Shown piece by piece: positions 1 through 9,027 of a stretch of DNA of 64,000 nucleotides. The stretch is from assembly GCA_027307335.1 (NCBI GenBank), contig DAHUXD010000018.1:1-64000 (forward strand), given 5' to 3'. The notes under the pieces are model-generated. The model did not search any database, was not told the origin of the DNA, and saw only the letters and a program-made list of their open reading frames with translations. Source of the DNA: Acidobacteriota bacterium. Its GTDB lineage: Bacteria; Acidobacteriota; Thermoanaerobaculia; UBA5066; Gp7-AA6. Made by a program: the position numbers and the translations under genes. How positions within the stretch are numbered: position 1 is the stretch's first letter; the number at the start of each line of letters is the position of its first letter.

Positions 1-1
1 G

Positions 2-745
2 CAGACCGCACCCCTGCAGATCAACCATCTCGGCCAGTTTCCGGCCAACACCGTGTCGTTTAACCTCGCCCCCGGTGTGTCGCTCGGCGAGGCCATCACG
101 GCGGTCAAGCAAGCCCAGCAGCAGATCGGCTTGCCGCGCAGCATCATCACCAACTACCAGGGTGCGGCGCTTGCCTTCCAGGCTTCGCTGTCGAACGAGG
201 TTCTGCTGATCCTCGCCGCGATCATCACTGTCTACATCGTGTTGGGCGTTCTCTATGAGAGTTTTGTGCATCCGATCACGATCCTGTCGACCCTGCCATC
301 GGCCGGCGTCGGCGCCTTGCTTGCCCTGATCCTCGCCGGACAGGACCTGACGATCATCGCCATCATCGGCATCGTGCTCCTGATCGGCATCGTCAAGAAG
401 AACGCGATCATGATGATCGACTTCGCCCTCGACGCCGAGCGCAAGGAGGGCAAGGAGCCCCGCGAGGCGATCTTCCAGGCGTGCCTGCTGCGGCTGCGCC
501 CGATCCTCATGACGACGTTCGCCGCGCTCTTCGCGGGCATCCCGCTCGCCGTGGGCGGCGGCGTCGGCGCCGAGCTGCGGAAGCCGCTCGGCGTGTCGAT
601 CGTCGGCGGTCTCATCTTTTCCCAGGTCCTGACGCTCTACACGACCCCCGTGATCTACCTCTACTTCGACCGCCTCGCGCGGCGCGTGGCCGACCGACGC
701 GCGGCGCGGGCGCGCGTGCCCGCGCGGGTCGCCGAGAGCGGCTGA
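2..745 (+). CDS. RND efflux permease (HAE1/MdtB-C-like), C-terminal part, truncated by window start
   Basis: Frame open from base 2; '[27 protein letters not shown]...[12 protein letters not shown]' RND signature, also present in the next gene. Confidence 0.93.
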   Translation, partial: QTAPLQINHLGQFPANTVSFNLAPGVSLGEAITAVKQAQQQIGLPRSIITNYQGAALAFQASLSNEVLLILAAIITVYIVLGVLYESFVHPITILSTLPSAGVGALLALILAGQDLTIIAIIGIVLLIGIVKKNAIMMIDFALDAERKEGKEPREAIFQACLLRLRPILMTTFAALFAGIPLAVGGGVGAELRKPLGVSIVGGLIFSQVLTLYTTPVIYLYFDRLARRVADRRAARARVPARVAESG

Positions 746-752
746 GGGGTCG

Positions 753-3700
753 ATGAGGCTGTCGTCGACGTTCATCGATCGTCCCATCGGGACGACCCTG
801 CTGACGATCGCCATTACGCTCGCCGGCGGCATCGCCTATTTCTTCCTGCCCGTCGCGCCGCTGCCGCAGGTCGAGTTCCCGACGATCCAGGTCTCGGCGA
901 GCCTGCCCGGAGCGAGCCCGGAGACGATGGCCTCCTCCGTCGCGACCCCTCTCGAGCGGCAGTTCGGCCGGATCGCCGGCGTCACCGAGATGACCTCGAC
1001 GAGCTCGCTCGGCAACACCCAGATCGTCCTGCAGTTCGACCTGTCCCGGAACGTCGACGCCGCGGGGCGGGACGTCCAGGCCGCGATCAACGCGGCGCGG
1101 GGCAACCTCCCGGCGGACCTGCCCTCGAACCCCTACTGGCACAAGGTCAATCCGGCCGACGCCCCGATCATGCTGCTCGGTCTCGTCTCCGACGTCGTCG
1201 ACAAGGGCCGGATCTACGACATCGCCTCGTCGATCCTCCAGCAGAAGATCGCCCAGGTCGACGGCGTCGGCCAGGTCTTCGTCGGCGGCGGCGCGCTGCC
1301 CGCGGTGCGCGTCGAGGCCAACCCCACGGCGCTGAACAACGCGGGCCTCTCCCTCGAGGACGTGCGCACCTTCCTCGCGAGCCAGAACGCCAATCGGCCG
1401 AAGGGGCAGATCGGCGCCGCCGAGCGCTCCTGGGCGGTGGGCGCGACGGACCAGCTGCTGCACGCCGAGCCGTACCGGCCGCTCGTCCTCTCCTATCGCA
1501 ACGGCGGCGCGCTCCGCCTGTCGGACGTCGCCAACGTGATCGACTCGGTCGAGGACGTGCGGACGGCCGGCGTCGCCAACGGCAAGCCGGCGGTCCTGAT
1601 CATCATCTTCCGTCAGCCGGGCGCGAACATCATCGCGACGGTCGACCGCATCAAGGCGGTCCTGCCCCAGCTCCAGGCCGAGATCCCGCCGACGATCCGG
1701 CTCGCCGGCGTGCTCGACCGATCGACGACGATCCGCGCCTCCGTCCGCGACGTCCAGATCACGATGGCCATCTCGATCGCGCTCGTCATCCTCGTCGTGT
1801 TCGCCTTCCTGCGGAGCGTGCGCGCGACCCTCATCCCGAGCGTCGCCGTTCCGGTCTCCCTCATCGGTACGTTCGGCGCGATGTACCTGCTCGGCTACTC
1901 GATCGACAATCTGTCGCTCATGGCCCTGACGATCGCGACCGGCTTCGTCGTGGACGACGCCATCGTCGTCATCGAGAACATCACGCGCCACCTCGAGATG
2001 GGCGAGGAGCCTCTCGAGGCGGCCCGGGTCGGAGCCGAGGAGATCGGCTTCACCGTCCTCTCGATCTCGATCTCGCTCGTCGCCGTCTTCATCCCGATCC
2101 TCCTGATGGGAGGGATCGTCGGCCGCCTCTTCCGCGAGTTCGCGATGACGCTGTCGATCGCCATCATCGTGTCGATGGTGATCTCCCTGACGACGACGCC
2201 GATGATGTGCGCGACCCTGCTCCGGAAACCCGGCGAGGAGAAGCACGGCCGGCTCTTCCACTGGAGCGAACGGGCGTTCGACGCGATTCAGTCGTTCTAC
2301 CGGCGAACCCTCTCGACCGTGATGCGGCACCAGCCGCTGACGCTCGCGGTGACCCTCGCGACGATGGCGGCGACCGTCTACCTGTATGTCCAGATCCCGA
2401 AGGGCTTCTTCCCGCAGCAGGACACCGGGCGGCTGACCGGCCAGATCCTCGCCGACCAGAACACGTCGTTCCAGGCGATGAACGAGCGCCTCCAGCGGTT
2501 CGTGGCCATCATGGTGAAGGATCCCGCGGTCGCCTACGTGAACGCCTACGCGGGGGGCGGCAGCGTCACGAACCAGGCCCGCATGTTCGTCGACTTGAAG
2601 CCGCTGAGCGAGCGCAAACTGTCGGCCGACCAGATCATCGCGCGGCTGCGACCCCAGCTCGCCAAGGTCCCCGGTGCGACCCTCTACCTGCAGTCGGTCC
2701 AGGACCTTCGAATCGGCGGCCGCCCCACCGCCTCGCAGTACCAGTACACGCTGCGAGGCGAGGACGTGCGCGAGCTCCAGGATTGGGCGCCGAGGGTGCT
2801 CGAGCGGATGCGGAGGATCCAGGGCCTCGTGGACGTCAACAGCGACCTCCAGATCAAGGGGCTCGAGGCCTCGCTGACGATCGACCGGGCCACCGCCGCG
2901 CGCCTCGGCGTCACGCCGGCGGCGATCGATCAGACGCTCTACGACGCCTTCGGCCAGCGGCAGGTGTCGACGATGTACACCGCGCTCAACCAGTACCACG
3001 TCGTCCTCGAGATGGACCCGCAGTTCCTGCAGGGACCCCAGGGCCTCGACGTCCTGCGCGTCCGCTCGAACGACGGCAGCCTCGTTCCGCTCTCGGCCTT
3101 CGCCCGATACTCCCCCTCGACGGCGCCGCTCCAGGTCAACCACCAGGGACAGTTCCCCGCGGTCACGATCTCGTTCAACCTGACCGCCGGCACGTCGCTC
3201 GGCGACGCGGTCGACAGGATCCAGACCGCCGAAAGCGAGCTGGGCCTCCCCGCGTCGATCCGCGGCAGCTTCCAGGGCACCGCGCAGGCGTTCAAGGACT
3301 CGCTGGCGAACCAGCCATTCCTGATTCTCGCGGCGCTCTTCGCCGTCTACATCGTGCTCGGCATCCTCTACGAGAGCCTCATCCACCCGATCACGATCCT
3401 CTCGACGCTGCCGTCGGCCGGAGTCGGCGCGCTGCTCGCGCTGATGCTCCTGAAGACGGAGCTGTCGGTGATCGCGCTGATCGGCATCATCCTTCTCATC
3501 GGCATCGTCAAGAAGAACGCGATCCTGATGATCGACTTCGCCATTCTGGCCGAGCGCTACGAGGGCAGGGGACCCGAGGACGCCATCTTCGAGGCCTGCG
3601 TGCTCCGGTTCCGGCCGATCACGATGACCACGATGGCGGCGCTCCTCGGCGGCCTGCCGCTCGCGATCGGCTTCGGCACGGGAGGCGAGCTGCGCCGGCC

Positions 3701-3857
3701 ACTGGGCATCGCGATCGTCGGCGGCCTCATCTTCTCGCAGGTCCTGACGCTGTACACGACTCCGGTGGTCTACCTGTATCTCGACCGCCTGCGGCTGCGC
3801 TGGGAGCGCCTGCGCCGCCGCCGCGGCCGCCCCGTCCTCGTGCGCTCCGAGTCGTAA
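753..3857 (+). CDS. RND multidrug efflux permease (HAE1/MdtC-like)
   Basis: 1034 aa; 'FIDRPIGTTLLTIAITLAGGIAYFFLPVAPLPQVEFPTIQVSASLPGASPETMASSVATPLERQ' and 'GFVVDDAIVVIENI' RND motifs. Confidence 0.96.
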   Translation: MRLSSTFIDRPIGTTLLTIAITLAGGIAYFFLPVAPLPQVEFPTIQVSASLPGASPETMASSVATPLERQFGRIAGVTEMTSTSSLGNTQIVLQFDLSRNVDAAGRDVQAAINAARGNLPADLPSNPYWHKVNPADAPIMLLGLVSDVVDKGRIYDIASSILQQKIAQVDGVGQVFVGGGALPAVRVEANPTALNNAGLSLEDVRTFLASQNANRPKGQIGAAERSWAVGATDQLLHAEPYRPLVLSYRNGGALRLSDVANVIDSVEDVRTAGVANGKPAVLIIIFRQPGANIIATVDRIKAVLPQLQAEIPPTIRLAGVLDRSTTIRASVRDVQITMAISIALVILVVFAFLRSVRATLIPSVAVPVSLIGTFGAMYLLGYSIDNLSLMALTIATGFVVDDAIVVIENITRHLEMGEEPLEAARVGAEEIGFTVLSISISLVAVFIPILLMGGIVGRLFREFAMTLSIAIIVSMVISLTTTPMMCATLLRKPGEEKHGRLFHWSERAFDAIQSFYRRTLSTVMRHQPLTLAVTLATMAATVYLYVQIPKGFFPQQDTGRLTGQILADQNTSFQAMNERLQRFVAIMVKDPAVAYVNAYAGGGSVTNQARMFVDLKPLSERKLSADQIIARLRPQLAKVPGATLYLQSVQDLRIGGRPTASQYQYTLRGEDVRELQDWAPRVLERMRRIQGLVDVNSDLQIKGLEASLTIDRATAARLGVTPAAIDQTLYDAFGQRQVSTMYTALNQYHVVLEMDPQFLQGPQGLDVLRVRSNDGSLVPLSAFARYSPSTAPLQVNHQGQFPAVTISFNLTAGTSLGDAVDRIQTAESELGLPASIRGSFQGTAQAFKDSLANQPFLILAALFAVYIVLGILYESLIHPITILSTLPSAGVGALLALMLLKTELSVIALIGIILLIGIVKKNAILMIDFAILAERYEGRGPEDAIFEACVLRFRPITMTTMAALLGGLPLAIGFGTGGELRRPLGIAIVGGLIFSQVLTLYTTPVVYLYLDRLRLRWERLRRRRGRPVLVRSES

Positions 3858-4153
3858 TCGAAGCCCCCGCCGAACGCGTTCCCCTGTCAGAGGGAAGGAC
3901 TTAGTACCCCGTACTGCACTGAATTCAACAAAAAGACCGATAGCGACGGAAAGAGGCCTTCTTAGCCTGTATGCTCGAACGGTGTTGCGGAATTGAACAA
4001 CGCCGGCCGATGCGCCCCGCGCTCGGATCCGGCAGCCCGATTCCGCGAGTGTTCGATGTGGCCCACAACCGCCTCGGTGACAACTTCTCTTTCCCGGAGA
4101 ACCCGATGCTCCGCGCAGGGGGGATCGCCGCGCCGACTTTCCTGGAGTACCCC

Positions 4154-4864
4154 ATGACCCGTGTTCTCATCGTGAACGACGACGCCACCGCTCGTCGTGA
4201 TCTGGCCGCGTTTCTCGCGTCCCCCCGGTTCGAAGTCGTCGAGTCCTCGAGCGCCTCCGAGGCGACGCACGAGCTCGCGTCCCGCGAGTTCGATGTCGTT
4301 CTCTCCGCCTCCCCGTTGACGGAGGGCGATGCGGTCGCGACGTTCACGGCGGCGCGCTCTGGAAACCCGGCGCTGTCCGTCCTCTTGATCGCCGGCACGC
4401 TGGACTCGCCTTTTGGCGCGAAGGCCCCGCCCCCCGGCTTCGAGCTCCTCACGAAGCCGCTGCATCCCGAGCCGGTGCGCACCGCCGTCGACCGGGCCGC
4501 CGAGCGCGGCCGGCTCCAGCGTGAGAACGCGTCGCTGAAGGACGAGCTGCGCGAGCTCCGCGGCGCGCTCGGCGAGCCGAATCCCGCGGGCGGCCACGGA
4601 AACGGGAGCGGAGATGGCTCGACGGCATCGACGGAGAACCGAAACGGGAACGGCCACGCCCTCCGCGACTGGATCGCGTCGCTTCCGGAGTCGTTCGACC
4701 TCCGGAGCCTCGAGGCTGAAGTCGAGCGGGAGCTCGTCAAGCGCGCTCTCGCATCCTCGGCGGGGGTCGCGGCGCAGGCCGCCCGCAAGCTCGGCCTGTC
4801 GCGCAGCGATCTGGCTTACAAGATCCGGCGCCTCGGCATCGTCCGCGAGCGTCTCGGATCCTGA
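4154..4864 (+). CDS. Response-regulator-like protein: receiver lacking the phospho-acceptor Asp, plus Fis-type HTH, no AAA+ domain
   Basis: 'MTRVLIVNDDATARRDL...DVVLSASPLTEGD...LTKPLHPEPV' receiver fold; C-term 'LVKRALASSAGVAAQAARKLGLSRSDLAYKIRRLGI' Fis HTH; ATG inside longer ORF 3971..4864. Confidence 0.8.
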   Translation: MTRVLIVNDDATARRDLAAFLASPRFEVVESSSASEATHELASREFDVVLSASPLTEGDAVATFTAARSGNPALSVLLIAGTLDSPFGAKAPPPGFELLTKPLHPEPVRTAVDRAAERGRLQRENASLKDELRELRGALGEPNPAGGHGNGSGDGSTASTENRNGNGHALRDWIASLPESFDLRSLEAEVERELVKRALASSAGVAAQAARKLGLSRSDLAYKIRRLGIVRERLGS

Positions 4865-4926
4865 GCGGGCCTACGCGGCCCGACCGGAGAGAGAGGGAAC
4901 GTCGCCCGCCGGACCCTCTCCCCTTG

Positions 4927-4952
4927 GATGCAACCGCGTCAAATCGCGGCGG
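4927..4952. repeat. Copy 1 of a 26-bp hairpin element GATGCAaCCGCGTCaAaTCGCGGCGG
   Basis: 23/26 identical to 5174-5199; CCGCG-N6-CGCGG stem. Confidence 0.7.
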
Positions 4953-5008
4953 TGCGCCTCGCCGGTGGCGGAATTCCGTCCGCTTCCCGAGGTGTTTTCG
5001 ATGGAGGA

Positions 5009-5158
5009 ATGATTCGGAAGCTCAAGAGCGGCGGCTACCGGCTGTACTCCCGGAAGAAGGACCCGAAGACGGGCAAGCGCAAGAATCTCGGCACCTTCCA
5101 GAGCCGCGCGGCCGCGGAACGACACGAGCGCGCCGTCCAGTACTTCAAGCGGCACTGA
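5009..5158 (+). CDS. Small basic conserved-type protein (49 aa)
   Basis: MIRKLKSGGYRLYSRKKDPKTGKRKNLGTFQSRAAAERHERAVQYFKRH; preceded by GGAGG. Confidence 0.75.
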   Translation: MIRKLKSGGYRLYSRKKDPKTGKRKNLGTFQSRAAAERHERAVQYFKRH

Positions 5159-5173
5159 CACTTCCGCGCGGCT

Positions 5174-5199
5174 GATGCATCCGCGTCTATTCGCGGCGG
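5174..5199. repeat. Copy 2 of the 26-bp hairpin element GATGCAtCCGCGTCtAtTCGCGGCGG
   Basis: 23/26 identical to 4927-4952. Confidence 0.7.
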
Positions 5200-5257
5200 G
5201 AACGCCGAAACAAAATCCGGGGTGTCTCGTCCCTATGGATGAGGGAGGAGGTCCGTC

Positions 5258-5518
5258 ATGACCGACAAGAAGCAACCCGGAACGACCGGCACCCCGGCCG
5301 AATCGTCGTCCGAGGCGCCGCGCCGGCGCCGCCACCACGGGTACCGCGGCTATCCGGTCCGCGGTGAGGCCGGTGTCCACTTCGGGAGGGGATTCTCCGG
5401 CGTCGAGCCCCTGGGAGCGGGGACCTCCGTGCTTCCCAAAGCGGGCATGCTGACCGAGTCCTCCCGACGGGGCGTCGAAGAGCTGACCCCGCAGCCGAAG
5501 AAATCTAGACCTTCTTGA
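5258..5518 (+). CDS. Hypothetical protein (86 aa, low complexity, basic)
   Basis: ATG after GGGAGGAGG; ends next to the convergent DtxR gene. Confidence 0.6.
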   Translation: MTDKKQPGTTGTPAESSSEAPRRRRHHGYRGYPVRGEAGVHFGRGFSGVEPLGAGTSVLPKAGMLTESSRRGVEELTPQPKKSRPS

Positions 5519-6173
5519 CGTAGATCTCGCCGGCGATCGCGGGATCGACGGCGAGCGTCGTCGCGCCGAGCGCGAGCACGAAGGCCGGCATCTTCTGCTG
5601 CACGCGAATCCGCGCGCCCGGCACGATGCCCATGTTCGTCAGCCGCGACAGCCGCTCGCGCTCGCGCGGCACGATGTAGACGATGCGGCTCTCGGTCCCG
5701 GCCGGCAGACGGTCGAGGGGCTGGACGAGCGGCTCGATCGTCTGCGACAGCTCGCGGCAGCACGGCCCGGCCGGGATCGGCTTGCCGTGCGGACACGCCT
5801 TCGGATGCCCGAGGAACGAGCAGATCGCGTCGGCGAGCCCCGCGCCCAGCACGTGCTCCATCACGCACGCCGTCCGATCCACGGCACTCTCGTCGCGGAC
5901 CTCGAGCACGGTCGTGAAGAGGACCTCCGCGAGGCGGTGGCGCCGCACCTGCCGGCGCGCGAGCTCGCGTCCCTCGTTCGTCAGCGTCACGCGCCCGGCC
6001 GCCACACGGGCGAGGCCGCGCCGCTCCATCTCGGAGAGCGCCGCGTCCAGCACGCCGACCTCGCTCGAGGCCCGGAGCTCCTCGACGCGGTCGAGCCCCT
6101 GCTCGCCGAGGATCCAGATCTCCTCGGCGACTTCCTCGATGTCCTGATCGGCGAGATCGGGGTGGAGCATCAT
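5505..6173 (-). CDS. DtxR/MntR-family metal-dependent regulator with C-terminal FeoA domain
   Basis: 'MMLHPDLADQDIEEVAEEIWILGE...' winged HTH, 'RQVRRHRLAEVLFTTVLEV...CVMEHVL', 'GHPKACPHGKPIP', C-term FeoA 'LSRLTNMGIVPGARIRV'. Confidence 0.88.
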   Translation of the reverse strand: MMLHPDLADQDIEEVAEEIWILGEQGLDRVEELRASSEVGVLDAALSEMERRGLARVAAGRVTLTNEGRELARRQVRRHRLAEVLFTTVLEVRDESAVDRTACVMEHVLGAGLADAICSFLGHPKACPHGKPIPAGPCCRELSQTIEPLVQPLDRLPAGTESRIVYIVPRERERLSRLTNMGIVPGARIRVQQKMPAFVLALGATTLAVDPAIAGEIYVKKV

Positions 6174-6409
6174 GACTTCCTCCGGAAGCGGCCGAAGAGG
6201 CCGCGGAACGTTTCGACGAGCCTCGAGGAGCGCGGGAACTGGAACCCGCAGTTCGGACACCGCACGAGCGCGCAGCCCGTCTGCATCGGGCAGGTCCCGC
6301 ACACGAGGCCGGCGTGCGTGAAGCGGTTGCCGCAGAGCCCGCAGGTGAAGACGCTCCCCGAATCCGGGTGCGCCGGCAGGGGAACGAAGGGCGCTTCCTC
6401 CGGCCTCAT
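6170..6409 (-). CDS. Small Cys-rich (ribbon/metal-binding) protein associated with FeoB
   Basis: 79 aa; FTCGLCG...VCGTCPMQTGCALVRCPNCGF; ATGA overlap with the feoB stop and overlap with the DtxR start. Confidence 0.75.
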   Translation of the reverse strand: MRPEEAPFVPLPAHPDSGSVFTCGLCGNRFTHAGLVCGTCPMQTGCALVRCPNCGFQFPRSSRLVETFRGLFGRFRRKS

Positions 6410-8367
6410 TGGAGCGGCAGCGGCACCGCGCGGAGGAAGAGGTTCAGGGCCGCCCCCACCGCGACCGCGAAGGGAAACACGAACGCGGCGATCGCGCCGG
6501 CGGTCTTCCAGCCGCGCTCCTTGACGATCATGAAGAAGTTCGCGATGCACGGAATGAAGAGCGTGATCGTGACCATCGCGACGAGCGACTGCACCGCGTC
6601 GAGGCGCCCGTGCCGCGCCATGTCGAAGAGTCCGGCCGCGCCGAAGTCGCGCCGCAGGAACCCGATGACGAACGCCGTCGAGGCTTCTGCCGGAAGCCCC
6701 AGCACGCCGGAGACGATCGGCCGCGCGGCGTTCTCGACGACGCCGAGGAGGCGGAGCCGGTCGGCCGTGAACAGGATCACGGTGCCGAGGACGAAGAGCG
6801 GCACCGCCTCGCGCAGGTACCACTCGATGCGCGCGAGGGTCTTCACGGCGAGGTTCCCGGGCCGCGGCAGCCGGAGCGGCGGGAGCTCGAGGACGAAGTC
6901 GCCCGTGCGGCCCGGAAGGATCTTCGCGGCGAGCTTCCCGACCGTGAAGAGCACCGCCAGAACGACGAAGGCCCAGATCGCGAGCGCGAGCGCCGACAGG
7001 CCGCCCATCATCGCGAGAACGACCGTCAGCTGAGCCGAGCACGGCACGCCGAGCGCGAGCAGGAGGATGACGATCAGGCGCTCCTTCGGCGTCTCGAGGA
7101 TGCGCGTGGTGAGCGTCGCCATGGTGTCGCAGCCGAGCCCGAGGACCATCGGCAGCACCGCCTTGCCGTTGAGGCCCATCGACTTGAAAAGGCGGTTGAC
7201 CATGACCGCGAGGCGCGGCAGGTAGCCGGAGTCCTCGAGCACGCCGAAGGCGATGAAGAAGGTGCCGACGATCGGGAAGACGAGCGCGAGCGAGTACGCG
7301 AGCGCCATCGTGACGAGGCCGTACGGGCCGACGAAGAAGTCGCGGACGATCGGCCAGGGAATCGCCGCGTCGGCGAAACGCGTCGCCGCCGGGCTGATCA
7401 CCTTCCCGAAGAGCCCGTTCTCCAGCAGGTCGACGAGCGTCTTCGCCCCGAACACGCCGACGAAGAGATAGGAGAGGTAGAGCGCCGCGAGCAGGATTGG
7501 CACGCCCCAGACCGGGTGCGTGGTCGCCCGGTCGAGGAGGCGGACGGCGGCGTGCGTGGAGGCGGACGGCGGCGGACGCCGCGACACGACCTCGCGCGCG
7601 ATCTGGCCCGCGGCGCGCAGGCGACTCTCCTGGATCACGTAGGCGAGGTCGTCGCGGTAGATGCGGGCGAGCCGCGTCCGGATCCGTTCGATCTGCGAGA
7701 GCGCCTCGTCGGACAGGCGGGAGCGCAGCCACGGCGTCAGCGTCTGATCCCCCGCGAGCGCCGCCAGCGCGAGGGAGCGTCGCGCGTACGCGCCCGAGGG
7801 CATGAGCGGCTCGGCGGCGGCGATCGCGCGCTCGATCACGTCGGGGTACGTCACGGCGAGCGCGCCCGGCCGCGCGCGCTCGAGGGCGCCGGCGAGCTGA
7901 GGAACTCCCTCGCGCCGCACCGCGACCGTCTCGACGACGTCGACGCCGAGGCGCGCCGCGAGCGCCGCCGCGTCCACCGAGATGCCGCGGGACCGCGCCT
8001 CGTCGGACATGTTGAGGCAGAGCACGAACGGCAGGCCGGTCTCCGACACCTCTAGCGCCAGCGCGAGGGCCCGCTCGAGGTTCTTGGCGTCGCCGACGAG
8101 GATGACGGCGGAGCCGTCGGCCGAGAGCAGCATGTCGCGAGTCACCCGCTCGTCCTCGGAGTACGGGATCAGCGAGGCGGAGCCGGGCGTGTCGCGGACG
8201 ACGAGCTTCCGTCCGCCGACGACGGCCGAGCCCTCGGAGACCTCGACGGTCGTTCCGGGATAGTTCGAGACCGTCACGTAGGCGCCGGTCAGCGCGCCGA
8301 AGAGCGCGCTCTTCCCGACGTTCGGGTTCCCGACGAGGATCACCCCGGGGAGACTGTCCGCGGCCAT
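6406..8367 (-). CDS. feoB: Ferrous iron transport protein B
   Basis: 'GVILVGNPNVGKSALFGALTGAYVTVSNYPGTTVE' G domain, 'NMSDEA' G4, membrane core 'GCDTMATLTTRILETPKERLIVILLLALGVPCSAQ'. Confidence 0.94.
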   Translation of the reverse strand: MAADSLPGVILVGNPNVGKSALFGALTGAYVTVSNYPGTTVEVSEGSAVVGGRKLVVRDTPGSASLIPYSEDERVTRDMLLSADGSAVILVGDAKNLERALALALEVSETGLPFVLCLNMSDEARSRGISVDAAALAARLGVDVVETVAVRREGVPQLAGALERARPGALAVTYPDVIERAIAAAEPLMPSGAYARRSLALAALAGDQTLTPWLRSRLSDEALSQIERIRTRLARIYRDDLAYVIQESRLRAAGQIAREVVSRRPPPSASTHAAVRLLDRATTHPVWGVPILLAALYLSYLFVGVFGAKTLVDLLENGLFGKVISPAATRFADAAIPWPIVRDFFVGPYGLVTMALAYSLALVFPIVGTFFIAFGVLEDSGYLPRLAVMVNRLFKSMGLNGKAVLPMVLGLGCDTMATLTTRILETPKERLIVILLLALGVPCSAQLTVVLAMMGGLSALALAIWAFVVLAVLFTVGKLAAKILPGRTGDFVLELPPLRLPRPGNLAVKTLARIEWYLREAVPLFVLGTVILFTADRLRLLGVVENAARPIVSGVLGLPAEASTAFVIGFLRRDFGAAGLFDMARHGRLDAVQSLVAMVTITLFIPCIANFFMIVKERGWKTAGAIAAFVFPFAVAVGAALNLFLRAVPLPLQ

Positions 8368-8455
8368 TGCCCTCGATGATACTTGGGCGGCGAGCTCCCC
8401 TCGACGCGCTCGCGGCACGCGCCGGAGCGGTCCGCAGCCCTGGCGCGGCCTGGCT

Positions 8456-8956
8456 CTACTTGCCCGGCGCGCCTTCCGGCACCGACGGCACCATCCCGCG
8501 GAGCGCCGCCACGTACCAGCGCTCGCCCTTGCGCGCGACGACGACGGTCGAGAGGCCGCTGCGCGTCGGCAGCGACTTCCCGGCGGCGTCCTTCATCCCG
8601 CTGATCTCGAAGGCGCCGTCGGCGATCGCGACGTCCTTGCGCAGGAACCGGACGCTCGTCAGCGTGTGGGCGATCCGGGTCCCCTTGTAGAGGCCGGACC
8701 ACTGGGCGGCGAAGGCGCGCTCGACCTCCGCGCGGCCCGTCGCGGTGCGCCCGGTCGAGCTGATGTAGTCGCCGTCGGTCAGCCACAGGTCCGCGAGCAT
8801 CTTCGCGTCGTGTTTGTTCCACGCGTCCTGGATCTGCGCGCCGATCGCGCGGATGTCCTTCTCGTCCGACGCGCTCGAGGGAGATTGGGCGAGGGAGAGA
8901 GAAGCGAGGCCGATGAAAGCGGCGAGAGCAGGGAGGCACCGCGGGAAGATCCTCAT
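8456..8956 (-). CDS. Secreted NTF2-like (SgcJ/EcaC-type) protein
   Basis: Signal peptide, then 'DIRAIGAQIQDAWNKHDAKMLADLWLTDGDYISSTG'. Confidence 0.8.
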   Translation of the reverse strand: MRIFPRCLPALAAFIGLASLSLAQSPSSASDEKDIRAIGAQIQDAWNKHDAKMLADLWLTDGDYISSTGRTATGRAEVERAFAAQWSGLYKGTRIAHTLTSVRFLRKDVAIADGAFEISGMKDAAGKSLPTRSGLSTVVVARKGERWYVAALRGMVPSVPEGAPGK

Positions 8957-9027
8957 GCTCACCTCCTGGTGAAAGAGGGCCGAGTCACTTCGCCTTGGTT
9001 CGGTTGTACGCCGCTCGAGCCGGGGCG

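Noticed and set aside
612-3386. 924-aa minus-strand ORF opposite the RND permease
   Set aside because: Arg/Asp/Glu/Val-rich shadow ORF typical of GC-rich antisense frames; the opposite strand has clear RND homology.
3971-4153. N-terminal extension of the pseudo-receiver protein
   Set aside because: The receiver begins at ATG 4154 (MTRVLIVNDD); the upstream part lacks similarity and is more likely leader DNA.
5200-5231. ECF-sigma-type promoter (GGAAC ... GTCT) before 5258
   Set aside because: Spacing choices are ambiguous (12, 16 or 20 nt depending on the AAC chosen); not reliable by eye.
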